Origin: Oscillospiraceae bacterium
GTDB lineage: Bacteria > Bacillota > Clostridia > Oscillospirales > Oscillospiraceae
DNA length: 32,932 nucleotides
NCBI GenBank assembly: GCA_031261745.1
Contig: JAISJC010000115.1
Coordinates: forward strand, 1-32,932
Direction: 5' to 3'
Position 1 is the stretch's first letter; each line of letters starts with the position of its first letter. Shown piece by piece: positions 25,068 to 31,763 of this stretch. The position numbers were made by a program, and so were the translations under genes. A model generated the notes under the pieces. That model did not search any database. It had not been told where the DNA came from and saw only the letters and a list, made by a program, of their open reading frames with translations.

Positions 25068-26912
25068 CTAACCGTTGAGTTTCGCGCTGCCGATTTTTGA
25101 ACGCGAGAATTTCAGACCGCGGTTCTTGATCTCGTTGTGCTGCGCATAGATAACAATCGCGAAGAGCGGGACAGCCGCGCCGAGTCCGACGACGAGGCAG
25201 ATAACGAGGTCACGTCCGTCGGGACCCTTGAAGAGCGGATAGTATCCGGACTTGTTGGTGTTCGAGGCGGTGAGACCGGCAACTGCCAGGATACCGTCGC
25301 GGTCACCGGGGAGGAGTGTGACTTCAAAGTAGCCTTTTTCGTCTGTAACAACGCCGTTGGTTTCCAGAACGGAACCGTTCGGGTCGGTCAGTGCTGTGCT
25401 GGGAAGCGTGCCTTCGCCGTCGCCGCCGACAAGCGGCGCACCGACGCGCACTGTCTTTGTGCCGTCCGGATTAAGCGTGTAGACATTGCCGATCGCGATG
25501 GAACCGTTTATAAAGTAATCAATCCAAACGAGTTCCGGTGTAACACGCGGGTCAGAGGAGAGCGCGAGAACAATGTTGTCATAGTTATCGATTTCAATGC
25601 TCGCCGCGTCGGCAAGCTGAACTTCCTTGTCATTGAAGAGAATTCTCGGTTTCGCACCCGAAATACCCCAGAATGTACCTGCGTCATATCCTTGGAGCTC
25701 GCCGGGAACGCTGCTGTAATAGGTGGCGTGGGCTTTCTTGATAACGCCTTCGAGTGTGCGCTCATCGCCGTCGTCAGTCTTGGTGACGGTTACGGGGAGC
25801 GCGGCAATCTTGGAGATACCGCTGATTGCGAACTGGCTGTTGACACTGACGGAGACGTAAACCGTTTTCGCGTTCGTGTCGAGCGGAGTTTCCTTCGTAA
25901 CAGAGGTCAACAGGTTGATTGCCGTGTCGGTACCGACGATGACGACGCCGTCCTCAGGGATATCGGCGATAGCAATCGTGAATGTACCGTCTTTGGCGGT
26001 TACCGCGAGGACGTTTCCGGCCGTGTCCTTAACTTCCTGGTCGGCATAGCCGCCGGGGGTGTAGGAGAACGTCGTGAAATCGAGTGTCTGCGTCGTCGCC
26101 TTAACATCAAGGGTGTCAGGCTCAACGCCCGCGACTGCCTTAATGGTGACGATATACGGTGCGCCGCTGGCGGAGCAGATTACGCTGTCGCCCGCTTTGA
26201 GGGGCGCGTCGCCCATCGCCGTGTCGTTGTTGACCGCCTGATATGTGTTGCCGTCTACGCCCCAGACCTTTGTAATCATAAGCATATTGTAGGTCGGGTC
26301 GATGCCTGCGACGAAGCCTGCGGCCGCGCCGCCTTCATAGAACAGGTCGTGAGCCGCCTCAACCGCGCCGTCAAGGGTCATTCTTTTGGGTGTAACGGGC
26401 TGCGCCGCGACCTGAACCGCGCCGGCTGCAACGATTGTTACATAGACTTCCTTGGAAGCCGCAGCGGGGGGAGGAGCTGCCGGCTCTTCGGCCGGAACTT
26501 CGGGGACTTCCTCAACGGACACGTCAACGTCCGGGGCAGCGATCACGCCCGTGTCGGGTGCAGCCGCGCCGCCGCCACCATCGGAGAGGATAACGTAGTT
26601 GAATCCGCTGCTGCCTACGAGCAGGAACCATTTCCCTTCGGCGAGGTCGGCGATTGCGTCAACCTGCTCATAACCGGTGAGGGAAGCGGGAGGGTCGATT
26701 ACGGCATATGCCGCGTCAAACAGACCGTAGATGGTCGCGCCATCGGGGATGCCTTGCCCGTCAAGGGCGGGGTCGTACGAGCCTGCGGCCAGGGGCCAGT
26801 TGCCAACGGCGAATGCGGTCGAGAGTTCGGCCGGCACTTCCGCCGCGAGAGCGAAGTTTGCCATTGACGCTAACATAATTACGACAATGACGAGTGCGAG
26901 TACCTTTTTCAT
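25068..26912 (-). CDS. Secreted membrane-anchored protein with a duplicated module, partner of the ABC transporter
   Basis: This 614-residue protein has a Sec signal peptide (cleavage near ALA-AE, residue 23/24), an N-terminal unit (25-115), an Ala/Pro/Glu-rich linker (115-153), and then two copies of a two-part module. Copy A is about 155-260 plus an Ig-like part 265-335. Copy B is about 349-455 plus 485-550. Each copy starts with VYVT/S..., has a helix (TLDGAVEAAHDLFYEGG / TLEGVIKKAHATYY) and a W-G motif (KVWGVD / TFWGIS). A single membrane helix (569-590) and a short basic tail follow. I recall similar VYVT...AAYEGGAAAGF segments in uncharacterised surface proteins of anaerobic Firmicutes, but no function. 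TAGGAGGAA lies before the ATG. Anchored outside and cotranscribed with a YddA-type importer, it may be a ligand-binding receptor; that is inference. Confidence 0.85.
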   Translation of the reverse strand: MKKVLALVIVVIMLASMANFALAAEVPAELSTAFAVGNWPLAAGSYDPALDGQGIPDGATIYGLFDAAYAVIDPPASLTGYEQVDAIADLAEGKWFLLVGSSGFNYVILSDGGGGAAAPDTGVIAAPDVDVSVEEVPEVPAEEPAAPPPAAASKEVYVTIVAAGAVQVAAQPVTPKRMTLDGAVEAAHDLFYEGGAAAGFVAGIDPTYNMLMITKVWGVDGNTYQAVNNDTAMGDAPLKAGDSVICSASGAPYIVTIKAVAGVEPDTLDVKATTQTLDFTTFSYTPGGYADQEVKDTAGNVLAVTAKDGTFTIAIADIPEDGVVIVGTDTAINLLTSVTKETPLDTNAKTVYVSVSVNSQFAISGISKIAALPVTVTKTDDGDERTLEGVIKKAHATYYSSVPGELQGYDAGTFWGISGAKPRILFNDKEVQLADAASIEIDNYDNIVLALSSDPRVTPELVWIDYFINGSIAIGNVYTLNPDGTKTVRVGAPLVGGDGEGTLPSTALTDPNGSVLETNGVVTDEKGYFEVTLLPGDRDGILAVAGLTASNTNKSGYYPLFKGPDGRDLVICLVVGLGAAVPLFAIVIYAQHNEIKNRGLKFSRSKIGSAKLNG

Positions 26913-27050
26913 CGGGTTTCCTCCTATTATGTACTTGGAATTATTTGCTAAACGCCCTGAAAGGCGTGATAGCCGTAAGAGTTCGGGGACACTGCATTTG
27001 TCACATTTTGCCGAAAACCGCCGAAAAAAATCAATACCTTGTGTTCATCT
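26913..27050 (-). other. Leader of about 140 nt before the duplicated surface protein
   Basis: This transcribed region lies between the predicted start site (near 27050) and the ATG. It contains a small hairpin ACGCC/GGCGT (26953-26968) and a T-run followed by CGGCGG/TTTTCGGC. I recognise no riboswitch class and no ORF with a ribosome binding site. It is long for a plain 5' UTR in this window. Confidence 0.4.
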
Positions 27051-27056
27051 TTTATT

Positions 27057-27085
27057 AATATATAACGCTGAAACCCATTTGTCAA
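27057..27085 (-). promoter_or_regulatory. Predicted promoter of the surface protein-ABC operon
   Basis: On the minus strand TTGACA (27085-27080) and TATATT (27062-27057) are separated by 17 nt, close to consensus, in an AT-rich stretch of about 70 nt. Confidence 0.75.
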
Positions 27086-27151
27086 GATATTTGTTGTATA
27101 TTTTATATAGTTTTTTTCAAATAATTCGTCTTTTGTTTGTCAAACAAATAC

Positions 27152-27188
27152 AAAGGTACCTGTACGCGCTTTACATACAGGTACCTTT
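27152..27188 (-). terminator. Terminator after the PcrA/UvrD helicase gene
   Basis: A 13-bp stem (27152-27164 with 27176-27188) with an 11-nt loop lies about 45 nt past the helicase stop. On the minus strand it is followed by TTTGTATTTG. It shares a GGTACC core with the MarR-type sites, probably by chance. Confidence 0.7.
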
Positions 27189-27231
27189 TATTACATAAAT
27201 GTTATGGTTTTCCAACAGCTTTTATTAAAAC

Positions 27232-29646
27232 CTACTGTTTCTCCATAAATTGCGCAGCGGTTTTCATCATCAATTTCTTTTTTCCCGCGTCGGCGAAATC
27301 AATGTCGAGAAGCGCGTCGCCGCCCGTTTTTGTGACCCCCGTGACGGTGCCGGAACCGAACGCACGGTGTTTCACGCGGTCGCCTACATTAAACAGCAGC
27401 ACAATCTCCTTTTTCGGCGGGGGAATGGCCGCCTTTTCGCGCTTCGGCACCGCGGGACGCGTCACGCCGGAGCGCGGAGACGGAGCGCGCGAATAGCCGT
27501 ACGCCTCCGGCTCGGCCGCCCACGGCTCGTCGAACAGCTGCGCGGCGGGTTTATTAATGTGTTCGTCCGCAATTTCCTCGACGAAGCGCGACAGGCGGTT
27601 GTGACCCGTCTTGCCGAACAGCATCCGCTGTTTCGCGTAGATGAAGAACAGCCGCCGCTTCGCGCGCGTCATCGCGACGTAGCAGAGTCGCCGCTCCTCT
27701 TCCTCCTCCGCCGCGTCGCCGGTTACGCGGATTCCCGGAAAAATGCCCTCCTCCGCGCCGACGATGAAAACCGTGTCGAATTCCAGCCCCTTGGCGGAGT
27801 GAATCGTCATCATCGCAACGGAGTCGTCGTTGTCGTTCAGCTTATCCAAATCCGTGTACAGCGCGATCTCCGCGAGGAAGTCCGCGAGCGTCCCGCCCTG
27901 GTTGTCGCGCGTAAAGTTTACGATGTTCGTTTTCAGCTCGCGGATATTTTCGATGCGGGTCAGGTTGTCGTCGCTGTTTTTCTTCTCTAACTCGCGGATA
28001 ACGCCCGTCTGCTCAATCAGCAGGTCGTAGAACTCGTCGAGCGGCAACGCCGCCGACATCTCCCGCAGGTATTCCATCATATCCACAAATTGCAGCAGCC
28101 TCGCCTCCGCCTTTTGCAGCTCCGGAAAGCGGCGGCACTGCGCGATGATGTCATAGAACGGCAGTCCCGTGGCCCGCGCAATCTCCAACGCCGTGTCCTG
28201 CGTAGTCTGACCTATTCCGCGCGTCGGCGTGTTGATAATCCGCAGCAGATGCACCTCGTCCGTCGGGTTCGCGACGGCGCAGAGGTACGCCGTCATATCC
28301 TTGACCTCCGCGCGGTCGAAGAAGCCCGTTCCGCCGTAAACGCGGTAGGGGATATTGTTGCGCTTGAACTCATACTCAAAGTTGTTGGATTGCGCGTTCA
28401 TTCGGTACAAAACCGCGTGGTCGCTCCATTTTTTACCCTGCGCGAACTGCTCGATGATTGTCTGCGCGACGAACCTCGCCTCGCCGCGCTCGTCGTCCGC
28501 GAGGTGAGCCGTCGGCAAATCGCCCTCGGCGATGTCGGTCCACAGTGTTTTGCCGTGGCGCGTCCTGTTCCGCGCGATTACGTCGTTGGAGGCGTCGAGA
28601 ATGTGCGTCGTCGAGCGGTAATTGCGTTCGAGCCGAATAACCGTCGCGCCGGGATAGTGCTTCTCAAATCCGAGGATATTCTCAATCGTCGCGCCGCGGA
28701 ACTTGTAGATGCTCTGGTCGTCGTCGCCGACGACGCAGATATTCTTATGCCCGCCCGCGAGTAAACTCGCGAGTTTGTGCTGCAAATTATTCGTGTCCTG
28801 ATATTCGTCCACGAGGACGTACTCAAACTTCCGCTGGTAATACTCGCGCGTTTCCCGCGAATTTACGAGCAGCTGAACGGTTTTCAGAATTAAATCGTCA
28901 AAATCGAGCGCGTTGGACTGTTTCAGCCGCGTCTGGTACGCATCATACAGCGTCGCTATCACCTTGTCGCGCGGGTTGCGCCGCTTCTCCGCGTCGGCGC
29001 GAAAATCATCCGGCGACTGCTCCGCGTCCTTTGCGCGGGATATCGCGGACACGACGGAGCGCGGCGGCAGCTCCTTGTCGTCGATATTCTCGTCCTTCAT
29101 AATGCGCTTCATCAGCGACAGCGTGTCCGCCGTGTCGTAGATGACGAACGACGTGTCGTAACCGAGCTTGTCGATGTCGCGTCGCAATATCCGCGCGCAC
29201 GCGGAGTGGAACGTCATCGCCCAGATGTCCCGCGCGGATTCGCCGAGCATTTTTTCAAGGCGCGTTTTCATCTCTCCGGCGGCCTTATTCGTGAACGTAA
29301 TCGCGATTATGCGCCACGCGTCCACAGGGCGCACGGCGAGCAGCCGCCGGACCCGGACGCGCAGAATGTCGTCCGGTTCGGCTATGTACGCTTCGAGGAG
29401 CTTTATGTCGTCCTCCGTCGCGTCCTCCGGAACCTCGTCGCTGTCGGAGCCGCAGCCGTAGGCGAGCAGGTTCGCGATGCGGTGGATAAGCACCGTCGTC
29501 TTGCCGCTGCCCGCCCCCGCAAGAATCAGCAGCGGACCCTCGGTTTTCAGCACTGCGTTCTGCTGCTCCGCGTTTAAGTCCGTGTAATCGAGCGCGATAG
29601 CGCGGCGGCGCAGCTCGATAAATCTGTTTTTGAATTCGTCTGTCAT
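27232..29646 (-). CDS. pcrA: ATP-dependent DNA helicase PcrA/UvrD
   Basis: This 804-residue superfamily 1A helicase moves 3' to 5' on DNA and acts in nucleotide excision repair and in clearing RecA or replication blocks. Motifs in order: Q motif (LNAEQQNAV), Walker A GAGSGKT (44-50), Ia (ITFTNKAA), II (VDEYQDTN), III (GDDDQSIYKFRGA), IV (NYRS), V (TIHSAKGLEFD), VI (VAMTRAKRRLF). A C-terminal Tudor-like segment (GDRVKHRAFGSGTV) matches that by which PcrA binds RNA polymerase. Between motifs I and Ia it has about 48 extra residues (about 64-111, acidic). The frame opens at 29706, but the ATG at 29646 has GGAGGG 5 nt upstream and lies downstream of the promoter. It is a single-gene unit with its own promoter and terminator. 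Confidence 0.95.
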   Translation of the reverse strand: MTDEFKNRFIELRRRAIALDYTDLNAEQQNAVLKTEGPLLILAGAGSGKTTVLIHRIANLLAYGCGSDSDEVPEDATEDDIKLLEAYIAEPDDILRVRVRRLLAVRPVDAWRIIAITFTNKAAGEMKTRLEKMLGESARDIWAMTFHSACARILRRDIDKLGYDTSFVIYDTADTLSLMKRIMKDENIDDKELPPRSVVSAISRAKDAEQSPDDFRADAEKRRNPRDKVIATLYDAYQTRLKQSNALDFDDLILKTVQLLVNSRETREYYQRKFEYVLVDEYQDTNNLQHKLASLLAGGHKNICVVGDDDQSIYKFRGATIENILGFEKHYPGATVIRLERNYRSTTHILDASNDVIARNRTRHGKTLWTDIAEGDLPTAHLADDERGEARFVAQTIIEQFAQGKKWSDHAVLYRMNAQSNNFEYEFKRNNIPYRVYGGTGFFDRAEVKDMTAYLCAVANPTDEVHLLRIINTPTRGIGQTTQDTALEIARATGLPFYDIIAQCRRFPELQKAEARLLQFVDMMEYLREMSAALPLDEFYDLLIEQTGVIRELEKKNSDDNLTRIENIRELKTNIVNFTRDNQGGTLADFLAEIALYTDLDKLNDNDDSVAMMTIHSAKGLEFDTVFIVGAEEGIFPGIRVTGDAAEEEEERRLCYVAMTRAKRRLFFIYAKQRMLFGKTGHNRLSRFVEEIADEHINKPAAQLFDEPWAAEPEAYGYSRAPSPRSGVTRPAVPKREKAAIPPPKKEIVLLFNVGDRVKHRAFGSGTVTGVTKTGGDALLDIDFADAGKKKLMMKTAAQFMEKQ

Positions 29647-29671
29647 ATGTACCCTCCGTTTTAATTCAACG

Positions 29672-29700
29672 ATTATACCACAATCCGACCTTTTCCACAA
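29672..29700 (-). promoter_or_regulatory. Predicted promoter of pcrA
   Basis: On the minus strand TTGTGG (29700-29695) and TATAAT (29677-29672) are separated by 17 nt, with a TGn extended -10. The leader before the ATG is about 20 nt. Confidence 0.7.
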
Positions 29701-29704
29701 GCGC

Positions 29705-29743
29705 AAAAAAATCGGCGTTCACGGACCGAAGCCCGCGAACGCC
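29705..29743 (-). terminator. Strong terminator of the radA-udg-nuclease-GNAT operon
   Basis: A 13-bp stem (two G-U pairs) with a UUCG loop (29714-29743), read on the minus strand, is followed by GATTTTTTT. It lies about 130 nt beyond the acetyltransferase stop. The stretch 29744-29870 between them shows no gene. Confidence 0.93.
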
Positions 29744-29870
29744 TTATTGCGGAAAGAGGATAAAAAATGAAAAAGGAAAAATAAGAATTTCAACCCTGCG
29801 AGATTTATAATAAAGCACAGATGTTAATGAATCAACAGTCTAAATGTTACACAAATATTAAATCCGCACA

Positions 29871-30611
29871 TTATTCAAACGCAAAGCCGAAATAACCGCC
29901 GTTAAGAGGGATATTTGCCATTCCGAAGCGTTCTCCGCGCGGCTCCCCGCAGTCCGGCGTGAGGTATTCTTTTACGACCTCGCCCGCCGACGCGTCAATT
30001 GCGACGCAGCCGTCGCCGAGGAAGAAAAATCCGCCGTTTTCGCCGAACAGCCGCTCCTGAACCGTCAGCGCGCGGCGGTCAAACGCGATGTGCGTGATAC
30101 CCGCGAGTAATTTTTCGCGGCGTTCGCGGTATTCCTCCGGCGTGACGCGGACAAGCGCGCCGTGCGTCTCCGCCGTGAGTGCAGGCGCGTTCCCGAAGCC
30201 GTAAAACCCCGTCGTCAGCCCGCATTTCTCGTAAAATCCGAACAGTCCGTCGTCGGCGGGGCGCAGGACTATCGCGCCGAAGCCGTGCTTCGTTCCGATT
30301 TTCAGCAGCTCGCGCGTGATTGCGGAGCCGACGCCGACGTTGCGGAACGCGGGCGCGGTCGCGATTGCGTACGCCATTACGCACTGCAAATCCGGCTTAT
30401 CGGGCTGTTTCAGGTCGCCTACGGGCAGCAGAAATCCCATCCCCGCGAGCTGCGTTTCGCCCTGCGCGACGACGGCGAGGTTGATGTCAATATACAACTC
30501 AAAAAAGGTTCCGAGAACCTCGTCCGGGTCGTGAAAAACCTCCTGCCACAGGCGTTTCACGTACGGCGTGTCACGCCCGTGAACCTCGCGCAGGATAAAT
30601 TTGTTGTTCAA
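29871..30611 (-). CDS. GNAT-family N-acetyltransferase
   Basis: This 246-residue protein has an N-terminal GNAT domain (about 5-135) with the acetyl-CoA loop R90-N-V-G-V-G95 after a beta strand (MAYAIATAPAFRNVGVGSAI) and the late YEKCGL segment. A second part of about 110 residues (SCP2-like or degenerate GNAT in size) ends in FGFAFE. The long frame reaches 30824 but overlaps the previous gene; the TTG at 30611 has GGGGAG 6 nt upstream, sits 17 nt after the previous stop and starts the fold correctly. It is the last gene of the repair operon. The substrate (small molecule, peptide or protein N-terminus) cannot be told. Confidence 0.85.
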   Translation of the reverse strand: MNNKFILREVHGRDTPYVKRLWQEVFHDPDEVLGTFFELYIDINLAVVAQGETQLAGMGFLLPVGDLKQPDKPDLQCVMAYAIATAPAFRNVGVGSAITRELLKIGTKHGFGAIVLRPADDGLFGFYEKCGLTTGFYGFGNAPALTAETHGALVRVTPEEYRERREKLLAGITHIAFDRRALTVQERLFGENGGFFFLGDGCVAIDASAGEVVKEYLTPDCGEPRGERFGMANIPLNGGYFGFAFE

Positions 30612-30627
30612 TGCGTTCTCCCCACTT

Positions 30628-31215
30628 CTAATCGTCCAAATCCGCGTTAAGCCTGTTGCGAGACTGAATGTGCGACATAAAGCCTTCTTCCACGTTTTCC
30701 ACGTTGTGCAACGACAGCACGGTAACCTTGCCGTTAGCCCAAATGTTGGTTCGGCGCGCTTCAAGCCGCGGCTTTTTGGAATACGTCTTGTCCGAGATGA
30801 AACCCAAATAAAACAGACAGTCACGAATCTTCAAGTCGCGTATGTAGTACTTTGTTTTCTCGATATCGCTGTCAAATGCTCTTTCGGGCGTACTGTGTTT
30901 CAGTTCAAACAGCGCGACAATTTTATTATCGGGGCAGGCGTTGATGTATCCGTTAAATGCGGGGTCAGTCTTGACAATCGCGATATCCGCGCGGAATCCC
31001 GTTCCCTTTAATTCTCCGCTGTTAAACTCGGTGAATATCCGCAAATTGTTGTATTCGAGAAACCGCTCGCCGAGCCGCCGCCGCAGGTGAAAATAGAAGC
31101 TGTTTTTCAGCGTGTCTTCGTTGGGCAAATAGCGGTTTACGCAATCGTAAAAAATGTCGTAAAGCCATAATTCCTTTACGGCGCGGTCAATCGTTATCAG
31201 TACGTCCTCTCGCAT
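30628..31215 (-). CDS. PD-(D/E)XK nuclease-like protein
   Basis: This is a 195-residue protein with a plausible PD-(D/E)XK core: a helix with acidic and basic residues (NEDTLKNSFYFHLRRRL, 32-48), E63 (FTEF), D77 (FRADIAIV) and E104-L-K106 (VALFELKHS), then the helix and strand expected after the motif (KTKYYIRDLK...CLFYLGFI). Catalytic residues appear intact, so it may cut DNA. I cannot name a specific family. It overlaps the glycosylase gene by 19 nt at its start and is followed after 16 nt by the acetyltransferase, so it is expressed with radA and udg. A function in DNA repair or as a small defence nuclease is inferred from context and motif only. Confidence 0.75.
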   Translation of the reverse strand: MREDVLITIDRAVKELWLYDIFYDCVNRYLPNEDTLKNSFYFHLRRRLGERFLEYNNLRIFTEFNSGELKGTGFRADIAIVKTDPAFNGYINACPDNKIVALFELKHSTPERAFDSDIEKTKYYIRDLKIRDCLFYLGFISDKTYSKKPRLEARRTNIWANGKVTVLSLHNVENVEEGFMSHIQSRNRLNADLDD

Positions 31216-31763
31216 ATTTCACCGATCTTTCTCTGCAAATTCTTCAAATCCACGAATGTGTCCGGCTTGCGGTTCGGGTCGCGCAGCAGCGCGGCGGGGT
31301 GGTAAAGCGCGGTGAACTGAACGCCGTCCTTGTCGTACCATTTCCCGTGGTCGCGCGTGATTTTGAAGTCGCCGCCGATCATTACATTCGCCGCGATACG
31401 CCCCAGACACACCACGATTTTCGGGCGGATCAGCCGAAACTGCTCGCGCAGCCAGTCAATGCACGCGTCCTGCTCGGAGTTGAGCGGGTCGCGGTTTTGC
31501 GGCGGGCGGCATTTCACGATATTCGCGATATAGATATTGGTGTTGCGCGACAAATCTATGATTTCCAGCATATCGTCGAGCAGCTTGCCGCCGCGCCCGA
31601 CGAACGGCTCGCCCGTGGCGTCCTCCTGCTCGCCCGGACCCTCGCCGACGAACATAATCTCCGCCTCTCGGTTCCCGACGCCGACGACGCAGTTGCGCCG
31701 CGTCTCATACAGCGCGCACTTAGTACAGGCTTTGCACGCGTTTTCCAGTTCGTTCCACGTCAT
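31197..31763 (-). CDS. Family 4 (Fe-S) uracil-DNA glycosylase
   Basis: This is a 188-residue enzyme that removes uracil from DNA. It has the four family-4 iron-sulfur cysteines (C13 and C16 in CTKC, C85 in NIVKCRPP, C101 in DACIDW), the catalytic motif GEGPGEQED (40-48), the segment GEPFVGRGGKLLD (51-63) and motif 2 HPAALLR (155-161). An extra Cys (C10) precedes the cluster ligands. The start ATG overlaps the radA stop (ATGA) and its 3' end overlaps the nuclease gene by 19 nt. Pairing with RadA and a nuclease makes this a repair operon. Confidence 0.93.
   Translation of the reverse strand: MTWNELENACKACTKCALYETRRNCVVGVGNREAEIMFVGEGPGEQEDATGEPFVGRGGKLLDDMLEIIDLSRNTNIYIANIVKCRPPQNRDPLNSEQDACIDWLREQFRLIRPKIVVCLGRIAANVMIGGDFKITRDHGKWYDKDGVQFTALYHPAALLRDPNRKPDTFVDLKNLQRKIGEICERTY

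Noticed and set aside
25137..26867. A 576-codon open frame on the + strand
   Set aside because: It is antisense to the secreted duplicated protein, which has a signal peptide, ribosome binding site and promoter. The + product shows only shadow-type composition (Arg/Asp/Val/Gly-rich).
27152..27188. GGTACC inverted repeat as a further MarR operator
   Set aside because: It forms a 13-bp RNA stem right after the pcrA stop, followed by a T-rich stretch, and is better explained as a terminator.
28578..28826. Small open frame inside pcrA
   Set aside because: It is an alternative frame of the helicase gene with Ser/Arg/Thr-rich composition and no ribosome binding site of note.
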